A stretch of 64,000 nucleotides of DNA from Chrysomallon squamiferum (lineage: Eukaryota > Mollusca > Gastropoda > Neomphalida > Peltospiridae). The translations under genes were made by a program, and so were the position numbers. The first letter of the stretch is position 1. The number at the start of each line of letters is the position of its first letter. Below the pieces are notes generated by a model, which saw only the letters and a list, made by a program, of their open reading frames with translations, searched no databases and was not told where the DNA came from. The stretch covers positions 25,789,446 to 25,853,445 of the forward strand of contig CM022665.1 of the NCBI GenBank assembly GCA_012295275.1, given 5' to 3'. Positions 1 to 11,658 of the stretch are shown here, in pieces.

Positions 1-130
1 TATTTAAGTCCACCACAGGTCGCATAAGGCATCGTAAGAGAACGAAAGTAATAAAACTAGACATCACTTTTGTAGTTTTGACTTGTCTCTCTTTCTCATG
101 GCCATCAAACATTCAAAGACAAGAAGACGG

Positions 131-137
<7 letters not shown>

Positions 138-190
<53 letters not shown>
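138..190. repeat. (ATT)n microsatellite
   Basis: An uninterrupted ATT tract of about 17 units, followed by a T run. It creates artificial poly-Leu and poly-Tyr open frames. Confidence 0.95.
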
Positions 191-192
<2 letters not shown>

Positions 193-492
193 TTTTTTTT
201 ATGGATATAAGATATGTAGAATATCCTTATTTTACATCAAGGACGTGGAAAAATATAAAAAATATAAATAAAAATACTTAAATAAATTCTAAATTGGAAT
301 AATTGTAAATACACACACGAAATAAAATAATATACGTCACATTTGTTTCTTCTTGACCGGAAATTTTGACCTGTAATTGGAATGAAGCTAAAATTGAAAC
401 CCACAAACTAATAACTTAGCCGATAAAAATACACAGACCGGATCATACGATAACTTGTGAATGACATTTCGCAAACTGTTTCAGATTGTTTT

Positions 493-493
<1 letters not shown>

Positions 494-526
<33 letters not shown>
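494..526. repeat. (AAT)n microsatellite
   Basis: About 11 uninterrupted TAA units. Confidence 0.9.
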
Positions 527-528
<2 letters not shown>

Positions 529-658
529 TGATCGTTCCTGCTTTATATGTATTTTACGCATGCATTTGAAGTGTATCTGTGGAGGTATGAATGAATGGTT
601 TCATAAAATTATTTTTACTTCCAAGTTAATATTTTGTTTGGATGATAGGTCATCGTCC

Positions 659-685
659 AAAAAAAAAAAAAAAAAAAAAAAAAAA
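659..685. repeat. Poly-A tract
   Basis: About 27 consecutive A residues with no recognisable retroelement body beside them. Confidence 0.85.
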
Positions 686-1854
686 TTGTGACAATAAATA
701 TTTGTTATAAGACATTTGAACGCTGCTATTTTAGTGTTCACGTCATCTCTTATGTGGCAATTTGATTAGTATTTTTTAATTTTTAATTTGTTATTATTAT
801 TATTATTATTTTATTTATTTATTTATTTATTTTCCTGACGAAACTAGAAACTAGAGCAGACGTGTCCTATGGATGGCATCCGAAAGCTGAAAACTTGCGG
901 CTGTAAGTTTTTTAAATTGTACTCTTTCGTTGTTTTACTTTGTTATTAAGACAAAAAAAAAAAAAAAAAAAAAAATCACATTCTTTGGAAATATGCAAAA
1001 TATTATACTGTTTCTTTGTGACATTAAAGATTCGCGTTAAGTGACGCTGAAACAGCTAAGTATGTTACATAATAGTGGTAAATGGCTTGTTATTTGTAAT
1101 TAGAACAAGGAATTTGACATGTATTTGTCCCCAGCAATGAAATCAATGTTGGTATATTTTTTTTAATTAAAAAAATTTCAGATGGTCAGACATATGATTA
1201 ACAGAAACGTAAGACACGTTTTAAAACTATTTGTAAACAGTTTACAAAGGCATGCTGTGATAGGGAAAACAGTAAAAATATAATATAAATAACTGAGAAA
1301 CTGATAAATCTGATTTTAAAATCAATACTAATGTAATATTGTATTGTAAAAAATGATAAATAAAAATAATTAAAACAACAACAACAAAAGATATGGGTGA
1401 TTCAAAAAAATATTATTGACATCCACTTCATCAAGTTCTGCATTCAACAATATGTTGACAGTCTTACATTTATTTTGTTCACCATAGGTTAACAAAATTA
1501 TTAACAATGAAGAAATGTCTGGCAATAGTTTTAAATTATATTCATAATTATACAGATTACAGATAGTGACCACAGTAAAATATTTTTTCACAAATTGATA
1601 AACCAGACATAATTGTACAGAAAATGGGCAAACATTAAAATCAATTGAAAGAATTAAACAAAAATACTACCATTCTAATATAAAAGATAAACAGCAGACA
1701 CTAAACTTTTCTGTACTGATCTAGAAGTGTATACAAAAAACCTACAAATTAAAAATACATCACTTAAAGTTTCCAGCACTCTGATATGTTTTTGTTTTTT
1801 TATTAGGAATAAAATATCAATTTATCTGGAACAAATAAACAATCCATCATAATC

Positions 1855-2190
1855 TCAAAACATGTTTTTTTTTTTGTTTATTTTTAAATGTTTCTTTTTA
1901 TCATATAAGTTTGTCTTCATCTCCAAATCTGTAATTTTTCCACACGTCATCGAATATATCTTTACAGTATAACGACATTTTAGTTTGTTACACAATAAGA
2001 AGGCTCCTGACATTTTCTTGTGTAAGGAATATGCTTCTTTTGGTGGAGGTGTAAGGCGATGTTTTATCATTACTGGTATCAAGTTTTGTATTCTGTTAGT
2101 GGTATTTTGTGTGCCAAAGTCAAACTCTCCATCCTTGGCAAATGATTCTCCAAGGATCATCACAGCATCAACATGAGCTTCTTCCATAAT
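1855..2190 (-). CDS. COQ8: COQ8 exon 13, 3' end with apparent frameshift
   Basis: Encodes [38 protein letters not shown] and [20 protein letters not shown] in the conserved frame. After 1967 the annotated frame gives an unrelated Lys-rich tail ending at 1855. The neighbouring frame instead gives [15 protein letters not shown] and stops at TGA 1901-1903, matching the CKAMFEEAYSNY end of human COQ8A. One base therefore seems missing at 1967-1968. With it restored the protein would be about 614 aa. Confidence 0.9.
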   Translation of the reverse strand: MMEEAHVDAVMILGESFAKDGEFDFGTQNTTNRIQNLIPVMIKHRLTPPPKEAYSLHKKMSGAFLLCNKLKCRYTVKIYSMTCGKITDLEMKTNLYDKKKHLKINKKKNMF

Positions 2191-5100
2191 CTGTGAAATT
2201 AAAATTAATTATTGTTATTATTATTATTATAAATAAAACATTAAAAAGTGTTTATAATTAACAAATTCAAAAGTATTTTATTTTAAATAATTACTGAGAA
2301 AAACGGTGATCAAATCAGAAATACAATTATCCACTTGTGCTAATGTATAACAGTGATTGGAATGATGTACATTTTTTTTTTTTTTCCAATGATTCATCAA
2401 AAGCTGGAACATGATAGTATGAACAAATAATAAAAATGTTCTGAATATGTCAGGTATTCTGAAATGGACCTATTTTAGGGTAAAAATATAAAATGGTCAA
2501 ATATATTGAAATTAAAATAATTTCATCTTTAAAGCAAAATAATAATAATAACAATAATGAAAATAAAATAAAATTGACCAAGTCATTATTACATGATCAG
2601 TGAAAATATTTTCACTTAAAACAGATGTTTCAGGAATTCTAATCACTGGAACCCTCACACCCCGATATTTTGCATTTGCCAGTTTCCAGTTTATACGAAA
2701 AGTCAGCCACAGCACAGATTATAACATCTTTATAACATCTTTTAAATTAAATAAAAATAAATAAATAAATAAAATAAAATAAAATAAAATAAAATAAAAT
2801 AAAATAAAATAAAATAAAATGTAAATAAGTTAACTACATTCATGTTTTTATTCTTTTTAGTTACAGGTGTTTACAGCATCTTTTAAATCAATAAAAACAT
2901 CATTAGCAAAACAAAAAATAATAATAATTTGGAATTTTTGGACCAGAGTCAACAGCCAAAAAGAACACAGAAACATCAACAGCAGCTGAGAAGAGAACAA
3001 ACAAACAGAACGCAACTAACACAGACCCGGTGATGACTAGGAGACCTTCAACGAACTAGAAAAGTGCCAGAAACAACAAGGAGCGGAAAACATCAATGAA
3101 ACATCACAACTGATTCATTACGATCCGATATGCTGGACACTCCCTTGTGTCCTGTAATCGTAACCAGAACCCATTCTCTTTCCTTAGCCAAAACTCTTTT
3201 CTGCGACAGACATGCAAGCTGACCTGTCAGAAAGCGTGTCTGTCGTAGACGTACTTCATGACAGCTTACTCTGATTAGCACGTTAATTTTTTTCACTTCA
3301 CTTCACACACAGATTACCTTGGTTTCATATCCAGTAAGAAACCCAATTTCTCTTGATCCTTTAAGGACTGCCTCTGTGTCACCTACTGTTGCACTTTTAA
3401 TTATAGAAATGTATTTGTCGATAAATGGTTTTGGAAAATCTCTGCTTGCACCGAAATCCAACAAATTTATCTGAAAAAACAAACAAATGAATACTCAAAA
3501 AACAACCCTACCAAGAAAAATAACAAAACCTAATAATAATAATTACAACAAAAATAACAATAAAGTAATAATAATAAAAAAAAAAAAAAAAAATATTAAA
3601 ATGTTCCATAAAGAAAAACAACTTAAATAAAATAAATGGCATTCAACATTAAACTTTCCAGCAACTGATTAAAAAAAAAATAATAATAAAAATAAAAATC
3701 GTAACACATCTCAAGTAAAATTCTTTCTAAATAATATCAAATTATGTTATAGTGTACACTTTATTTTTTAGCAGTGACAAATTGATTAAAAAGACATAAA
3801 AATATATGTACTTTATTTTTTTGCAAATACATGAAATTTATACTATACACTTACTTTTCCTGTTTGGGGGTTGTAGTAAAAGTTGGACCAGTTTGGATCA
3901 GTTTGCATAACACGAAACTTGAACAATTCTATTAGACAGAGTTTCAGAATAGATTCACCAAGCTGAAATGAGATATATATAAAACATAATTAAGAACAAT
4001 ATTAATAATTCAGTACAAAATATTAGTTTTTAATAACAATCAGAGTAATTCAGAAAAAGATCTACAGAAAGAAAAATTTACAATTAAAAATAATCTTAGA
4101 AATATGGTTTATATTCTAATTGTGAAATGTAAATAAATAAATAATTAAATAAATAAAAAAATAGAAAATTAAATAAATAATAAAAAATAATAATCTCTGT
4201 TCAAATCATCTAACAGTTTTCTTTTTAAAAATATTTTATTTTATTATTTTTTATACATTAAATATTCTAAAATTAATTTTTAAATATATAACCACATTAT
4301 GTTAAAAATTAAGACAGTAACTGTAAAATCAGCCATCAATACTGTCTTTACGACTTATCAATGTGACTGTTATTAATGTATTTATAATACATTTACTGTT
4401 ATGTATTTAGTTCTTACTGCTGTCCAGAAGTAAAAAGTAATTATAAACTACATCAACAGTAGGTCATAACCTCCCTCCACTACCCATAAAAATAAAAAAT
4501 AAAAAATAAATAAATAAATAATATAAAACAAAATAAAAATAATATACATTTCAAGGATAATAACAACATTCTGCAAGCTCCATGTTTTCTGTGAATCCAT
4601 CTTATTATGTCAAAGAGTGACACATCATACTTCTTACAGCTGATAAGGATTTTGTCTACTTAAGGAGGAAAATGTCACTTGTTTCTGTGAATGTACAAGA
4701 AGTGGCACTTCTTTCAATTTTAAACATTTGTGAATAGAATGTATATACAATGTAGCTATCTAAGAGTTATAAACTGTAGGTATATACTGAACATGGCTTT
4801 GAAAAAAATATAAAAAATAAAATAACACATTCTCAAAACAGTGATTATCTCGGTAGACAGAAAACATGCATCAGATCACTGTTTATCTTGATACGAAGCC
4901 AGTAAGAGTATCACCAGTAAAAAGATAACCAAACTTTTAGATTGTTTTGACAGCTTTAAATTATGTCCTATTTACACTGTCAAGTATCATTATTTTATGA
5001 TGATAAATGGGTGTAACAGTCATATAAAAAATAACGTTATGCAAGCTTTTTAATGCATGAGTTTTTTTCATCATTTAACTTTTAATGAAAGTCAGATCTC

Positions 5101-7526
5101 TTTGGTTTGGTTTCTTACAATCAGACATGCTTTGTAAATATGTTACATCAATAATGACAGTAGTATATCTTTCTCTTTTAAGATTCTTACTCTATAGGCA
5201 GATTCAGGACATAATATCCCATGCAAATCATTGTATGGTTCACAAATTAGTGAAGCAAAATTTTTGTGAACTAACAATCCATTATGTGATACAAACTGAA
5301 CATGGAAAACAGCTAATGTGTCTGGGTATGTAATATGTGTAATATGTGTGTCTCTGTGTGTGGAAATAAAAAACAAATTCAGTTTTAATGACATTTCTTT
5401 TTTACTGAACAATGTAGAATGATGTGCCAGTGATACTGGCCCATAAACATCTGTGAGAATTGAGCAACTAATATATACATACAAGCTTGCATAAAACAAT
5501 AAATAAATAAATACAGACAAACCCCAAAATGTTCTACAGTATCCCATATTTTAAAGTCTAAGAAGTCTATCATAAGTGGTTAAGTAGATAATCAATATCA
5601 GTTTTGCTTATAATAATAAATTTCAAAACGTTTCATAAAGTAACTGTAATCATCAACAATTATTTGTTTCAACTTTTTCTTTTCTTTTTATAATTTTAAA
5701 CTCTCACTCTGTAATTATTTTATTGGTTCAGTATCTATTTCTTATTAAAATAAGAAGATATTACTTTCATATAACCTGCTCATTATTTCTACTATTTTCA
5801 CTGACATGCCTTATTTCACAAAATATCACAATTATATACAAGGCTTTTTTTATGAAAAAAACCCACAAAACACAAACTAATAAAAATAACAACATCAAAA
5901 TACACAACAATGTATCTAACAAATATTAATCTCATTTTCTTTCCAAGAGACTGGTCCTTTATTTACATGATGCATTCATGAATCTTTTTATCACCAGATT
6001 TACTGATATTACCTTTCATCAGCAAACTAACTAAAGCATTAAAATAACTACAGGCATATCACTTACTGACTTTGTGGATTTTAAAATAAAAAATGTTTTG
6101 TATTCAGTACACCCTTTTAATATTAGTTGGCTTTTAAACAATAATATAATTACACAGTCTTTCTATATAAAATCAGTTATAAATATTGGAATCCTTAGTA
6201 ATCATATAAACAAATATAGATTAGATGAACAAATTGTAAAATTGAACATTCAGATGTACATACACAAAATATGCTTTTCTTGTTAATATTAATATTTTCA
6301 TCGGATTAATTTTAAAAACCAAAATATTGTGTTCACTTTCATATTAAAATGTATACAAAAGTATTTCACTAGGTCCAGTCGCATTAAATTTGGGTAATAC
6401 TTAATGCATTTTCCTCTGGAATAACTTTGGAAGAACTTAATACATGTCCATCTGGAATATTTGCAATGCTCTGAACAGTCATTTCTCCATGTCTAAAACA
6501 GCAACCAAATTTTCTGAACAAAAACTTTTTAAAAGTATCTCTGAAGTCTTTTTTCAAGAATGCATACACTATAGGATTCACCATAGAGTTACTCATACTT
6601 AGACACAGAGCAAAGCTTTTCAAGACTTCAACCAAATCCCATGGAACTGATTTGATGTATTTCAGTGCACTGCACGCCATATATGGCATCCAAAAGAGTA
6701 CGAAAAGTAACAAAACCAGAGACATCACTTTTGCTGATGAGATCTCCTTTTCAGTCTTTTTCTTGGCCATAGCAGAGGCATACACACATGTAGCTTGAAT
6801 TTGTCTATGGTGTCTGCGAGCTGTGTAGAAAATCCTAATATACATCAGGCTTGTAAAAGTAAGACAGCCTAGAACTTGTACATGCACAGCAATATAAATA
6901 TATTCTTTAGACAGAACAGTGTACAAATCGCATGGACTGTTTTCTTTCCAAGTATTCCATCCAGCTAGAGGAAGAAAACTCAAGACTGTAGAAAATACCC
7001 ACAGAAAAGTAAGTGCACGCTTGGCCCTACCAGGGGTCATCAAAGCTAAGTATTTCAGTGGGTAGATGACAGCAAGATAACGATCAAAAGACATCAGCAA
7101 CAGATTCAGCAAAGACGATCCACATGAATAAATTGCCATACCACATCGAAAGAGACAGGCATACTTGTTCTCATCTAACTTTCCAATTTTCAGATAAAAC
7201 AGTGAGTACAACGGTATTGTCACAAGGCCAACAAGCAGATCAGCAACAGCCAAACTAGCAATATAGGAATTTGTGATTGTCTGCAGTTTTGGTTCAGAGC
7301 ACACTGCAACTAAAACTAAAAGGTTTCCACCAATAATAAAAGGTGCCAAGCAAATATCAATGCCTGCAAATATTCTTCCAAATAAAATCAAATCTAGTTT
7401 TGCATTTTTTTCTGAAACTGACTGAACTGTTGTGAAGTTGTTAATAAATTCAAAAACTGTTGTATTTTCTGCCATTTAGAACACTAAATATGACAAATTT
7501 ATTTTTTTATCAAATAAATAAATAGA

Positions 7527-7561
<35 letters not shown>

Positions 7562-10500
7562 ACAGATAAATCAATAAAATAAAACAGATAAATAAAAATA
7601 AAGAATATAAAAAAAATAAAATAAAGGATCTTAATTTATTTAAAAATTGTTAAGAAACATATTAATTTCTCATACCATCTCCAGTAATGAAACATATCTG
7701 TATATACACATATTACTTTCCTATTTCAAAAAAAGTTCACATTTCAGTTCATTTTAAAAAAAGAAGAAAAGAAAACATTATATGAAGTTGATTCCTTTCT
7801 TCACATAATATTAATCAACTTGAACGAATTCCTGCTTTGTGTGATGCTAACAATCATCCATTTTAAATAAACAACAAGATTCATCAGCTAAATCTATGAA
7901 AACTGTAACATCGTGGGTATTTTTCTTAAATTCCAAGCACAAAGTTTAGAAACATATGATATTCAAGCCTCTCAGAAATTATATTGGACCTTTGCACTCT
8001 CTTCTTTATTTTATAGCACACACTTTTTCTTTGGGACCAAAATTTATTCAGTTAAAGTTTGATGCATTGAAGGTTAATAAAAATATAGTACAGTTTGCAT
8101 GCTGATAGCTGGCTATATTATGTATTTTCCAATGTATATACATGTTTATTTGTCTTAATAAGCTCCTCCCACTTTAGCTTGATGGTGAAATGTGTGCAAA
8201 GCATAGAAGAGACTGTCTGATATATTCTTCCTGATTAAGTTAACCATAATATTTTATGCACAGTTCTGTGAAATAAATAAATAAATAAATAAATAAATAG
8301 AATGAATTAATGTTTAAAATTTGAGTTCAAATAGTTACATATTGAACATTTATATACAATTATAAATAAATAAATAATAATAAAAAAATAAATTAAGAAA
8401 ACACAATAGTAATAACCAAACTGAATTACATCAACCCAGAAATGTAGAGGGGCATTTTGTTTTTAATTTTTAATTTTTATATTTGTATTTTTATTATTTT
8501 TAAAGAAAAATCTTTAAGATGTCATGATAATTATAAAATAAATAACTAAATAACTAAATAACTAAATAAATAAATAAATAAATAAATAAATTCCAAAGGA
8601 ATAAATAAAAACCCTTACTGGTTCATTTAAAAAAAAACAAAAAAAAAAAAAATAATAATAATAATAATAATAATAATTTAAAACAAATCCTTATTTATTG
8701 TCATGATTAAGTCAATTTAAGAAAGTCTTCAAATTTACCACTGTATTAACAATACTTATTGTCGATATTTTAATAAATAAATAATGTTGATGATAATCAA
8801 ATAAAATAAATAAGTAATAACTTCAACACTAGTTATGAAACAATAACCAATAAGTAACCCATTAACTACTGAAATACAGCCCTGGAAATTGTTCACAAAT
8901 TTTACCCATATATAAAAATAACCTACATTTATCGTCATACTGTGATCGACCTGTCACCGTTGTCTCAGCTATTTATATCCAGAAACTAACTCTGGGCCTA
9001 AATCTCAAAGCCAATAGATGCATATTCCGTCGATAATGCATGTTATATATAATTTTATATAATTTTTGTTTTACGAAAATATTTAAAATTAGAAACAGAC
9101 GTAAAAAGCAACAGTTATTAATGATAAATTAAAAATTATTAAACATATATTAGTTTGGTTCATGTACCTCCGTGTTCGGCATTTGCTTAAGTTGAAAATG
9201 CACATGATGTTAATTTTTCTATTTGACATGTTTAATGCAGAAATTTGATTAAATTGTGATGCTTAACATATTAGTGAGCTGTTATTATTTATTTATTATT
9301 ACAACTCATGGCCAAATAACAAAGTTAGGGACTTCATACTGACAGTCAGTCCGTTTTTTAAAAGAATTTATGTAATTTTGACATCCGATTACATTTACAA
9401 AGAAAATACCGTACCCATACATTTGGGAATAACTAACTAAATAAATAAATACGAAATAAAATAAATATGGTTTATGTCATAGTTATACGGTCAGCGTGAG
9501 AGAAACAAATGGAAATGTTTCAAACATGCAGGCAACTTACAATCACATCTTGAATTTAAATTAACTTACATTTACGAAGGTACATTTAATTATGTAGGAT
9601 ATTTATTAAAATTATATATGTATCATATCCATGTTACATACTGATTAAGTTCAGTTATATGACTGAAATCATTTACTGAAGTTTATCGTATCCTTGGTAA
9701 TTAACAAAAGTTCAAATACGGTTGAAAAGTCAAAATTTTTATCTCTTCGTACACAAATATGTTGTAATAAGTTTAGTAACGTGGAGCCTATCATGATTTG
9801 TTTTTTAAATACAGTGGAACCTCGGGTTACGAACGCCTCAAAGCATGAACTAATCGGATTACAAACTGTGATTTGGGGCAATTTTTGTCCCGAGTTACGA
9901 ACTACTGCGACGCTCCACGACAATTTTTTTTTTTTGACGTCGGTTTTGACATCAACATCTAGTAAAGATAAGAATAGATGCTTACATCAAAGCCGAGGTC
10001 AAAGTAAGGATTATAGGCTTGCCCTGTAACAAATATATATCATGAATTAGGGTCTTTAGTCTTCAGTACGCAGTTGCAGCTCAATAGCTTCTGCTTTGAG
10101 ATTGAGTGCTCGCATTTTTTAAAGTGTTGCTGCTTTTATGTGTATATATATTTTTTATTATACCCTATCCAATATGGCACCCAAGAAGACAAAATGTGAA
10201 AGTGAAAATGCTGGTGGAAAGTATAAATGTATCACCGTAGAGGTTAAGAAAAAAATAATTGCAAAACATGGGAGTGGCGTTTGTGTCTGGCATTGCTTTG
10301 GTTTATGAACCGAGTTCTGGAACGAACTAAGTTCATAACCTGAGGTTCCACAGTAAAATTCACATTTACAGTTTCCACAAATAAAGCCAATAATAATAAA
10401 TTCCTTTCTACATGTCAGTGAACATTTTAAATTAAAATGTTTCCAAACCTCTGCAATTATAGTTACATATTAAAAAAGTTAGTCACCAAAAAATATATTC

Positions 10501-11585
10501 AAGTTATTCTATACCTTGATCATCATCTTCATTTTGATATAGTACTAAGATGACCATCTAAAGAGAATTTTATGTTTTTTAATATATATAATTACATTTC
10601 TTCACATTTATAATATAGCAAAGAAACATTCTGTCATCATTTTTCTATCAACAAATGGGTCACCAAGAAACAGGTGTGCAAACAAAAACTAAAACAAAAT
10701 GCTAATACTGCAATGTCAGGAGAATGTACTAAGCATAATATTGAAAACCAACCAGACCTTTTAAAAATACTTCAAGAATAACAACACTTGATAAATGATT
10801 TAAAAAAAAAGAAAAACCTGTGCAGATTAATTCTTTTTGTTTTTATTCTTGAGCTTGTTTTGGTGCTCTAGTTTTTAAGACTTTTTATTATAATAACAGA
10901 AAATAGAGAACTGATTTTTCAGGCATCTTCCAATTTGGTTTTTAAAATATGAAATCTGCTGATGTAAAGGTAAACATATCTTTTATTTATTTATTTTATT
11001 ATTATTATTGTTATTATTATTTTATTTTTTAAATTTCATGTATTTTAAGCCTTGTTAAATAACTGTACAAACATCATGTTTAAAATAAACACTTTTGTTG
11101 TGTAATATACCAGTTAGTAAAACAACACACACAAAACAAAATAATTAAACCAATAAAAATAGAAATTAAAATATTTCATTGATTCATCTTAATTTTGGAA
11201 ATAATAACATTATTTCCAAAATATACAGTCACACGAGGTTGAAGAAAATAAAAAATAGACACAAGTAGTTGTTGCATGACAACTGCAGTTTTTGTTTTTC
11301 AAATGCATTTATTGATTTTGTATAACATCTTTTAGTAACTATCAAGATTTGACGAACAGTTGCCTGTAAGAAAAACTGCGCAATAATGAATAAGCTGAAG
11401 AATTACAAATTATCTGCCCCGAGCAAACGAAGTGTGTTTGGTGGTGTGAATAAAGTTCCTTCTTTTTTTAAATTAATTAATTAATTTTTTTATTTTTTAT
11501 TTTTTTAAATGATTTTGTAATTATTTTAAGGATTGCTATTATATAAAAATACAGCTTAAATAAATAAATAAACAACAACAACAAC

Positions 11586-11658
<73 letters not shown>

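Larger units (their letters stand above)
1..1854. other. Intergenic flank 3' of COQ8; simple repeats
   Basis: No open frame here resembles a known protein. The stretch holds an (ATT)n microsatellite at about 138-190, an (AAT)n run at about 494-526, and poly-A runs near 659-685 and 953-975. The open frames at its left end are translations of the ATT repeat (poly-Leu or poly-Tyr) and are not genes. The right part is probably 3' UTR or flank of COQ8. A minus-strand AATAAA is seen just inside the last COQ8 exon at 1877-1882. Confidence 0.6.
2191..3317 (-). other. COQ8 intron 12
   Basis: Contains an (AAAAT)n pentanucleotide array at about 2768-2820. It also holds a GC-richer, compositionally distinct patch at about 2940-3300 that includes a 15-bp stem hairpin at 3201-3248. 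The 67-aa frame at 3093-3296 is not recognisable. Confidence 0.7.

Noticed and set aside
78-281. 67-aa and 62-aa frames with long Tyr or Leu runs
   Set aside because: They are translations of the (ATT)n microsatellite.
5085-5573. Overlapping frames of up to 134 aa in COQ8 intron 10
   Set aside because: No family resemblance, AT-driven composition and overlapping frames on both strands with no splice logic.
9694-10029. 111-aa plus-strand frame
   Set aside because: It crosses the left end of the Tigger element and is not in the transposase frame.
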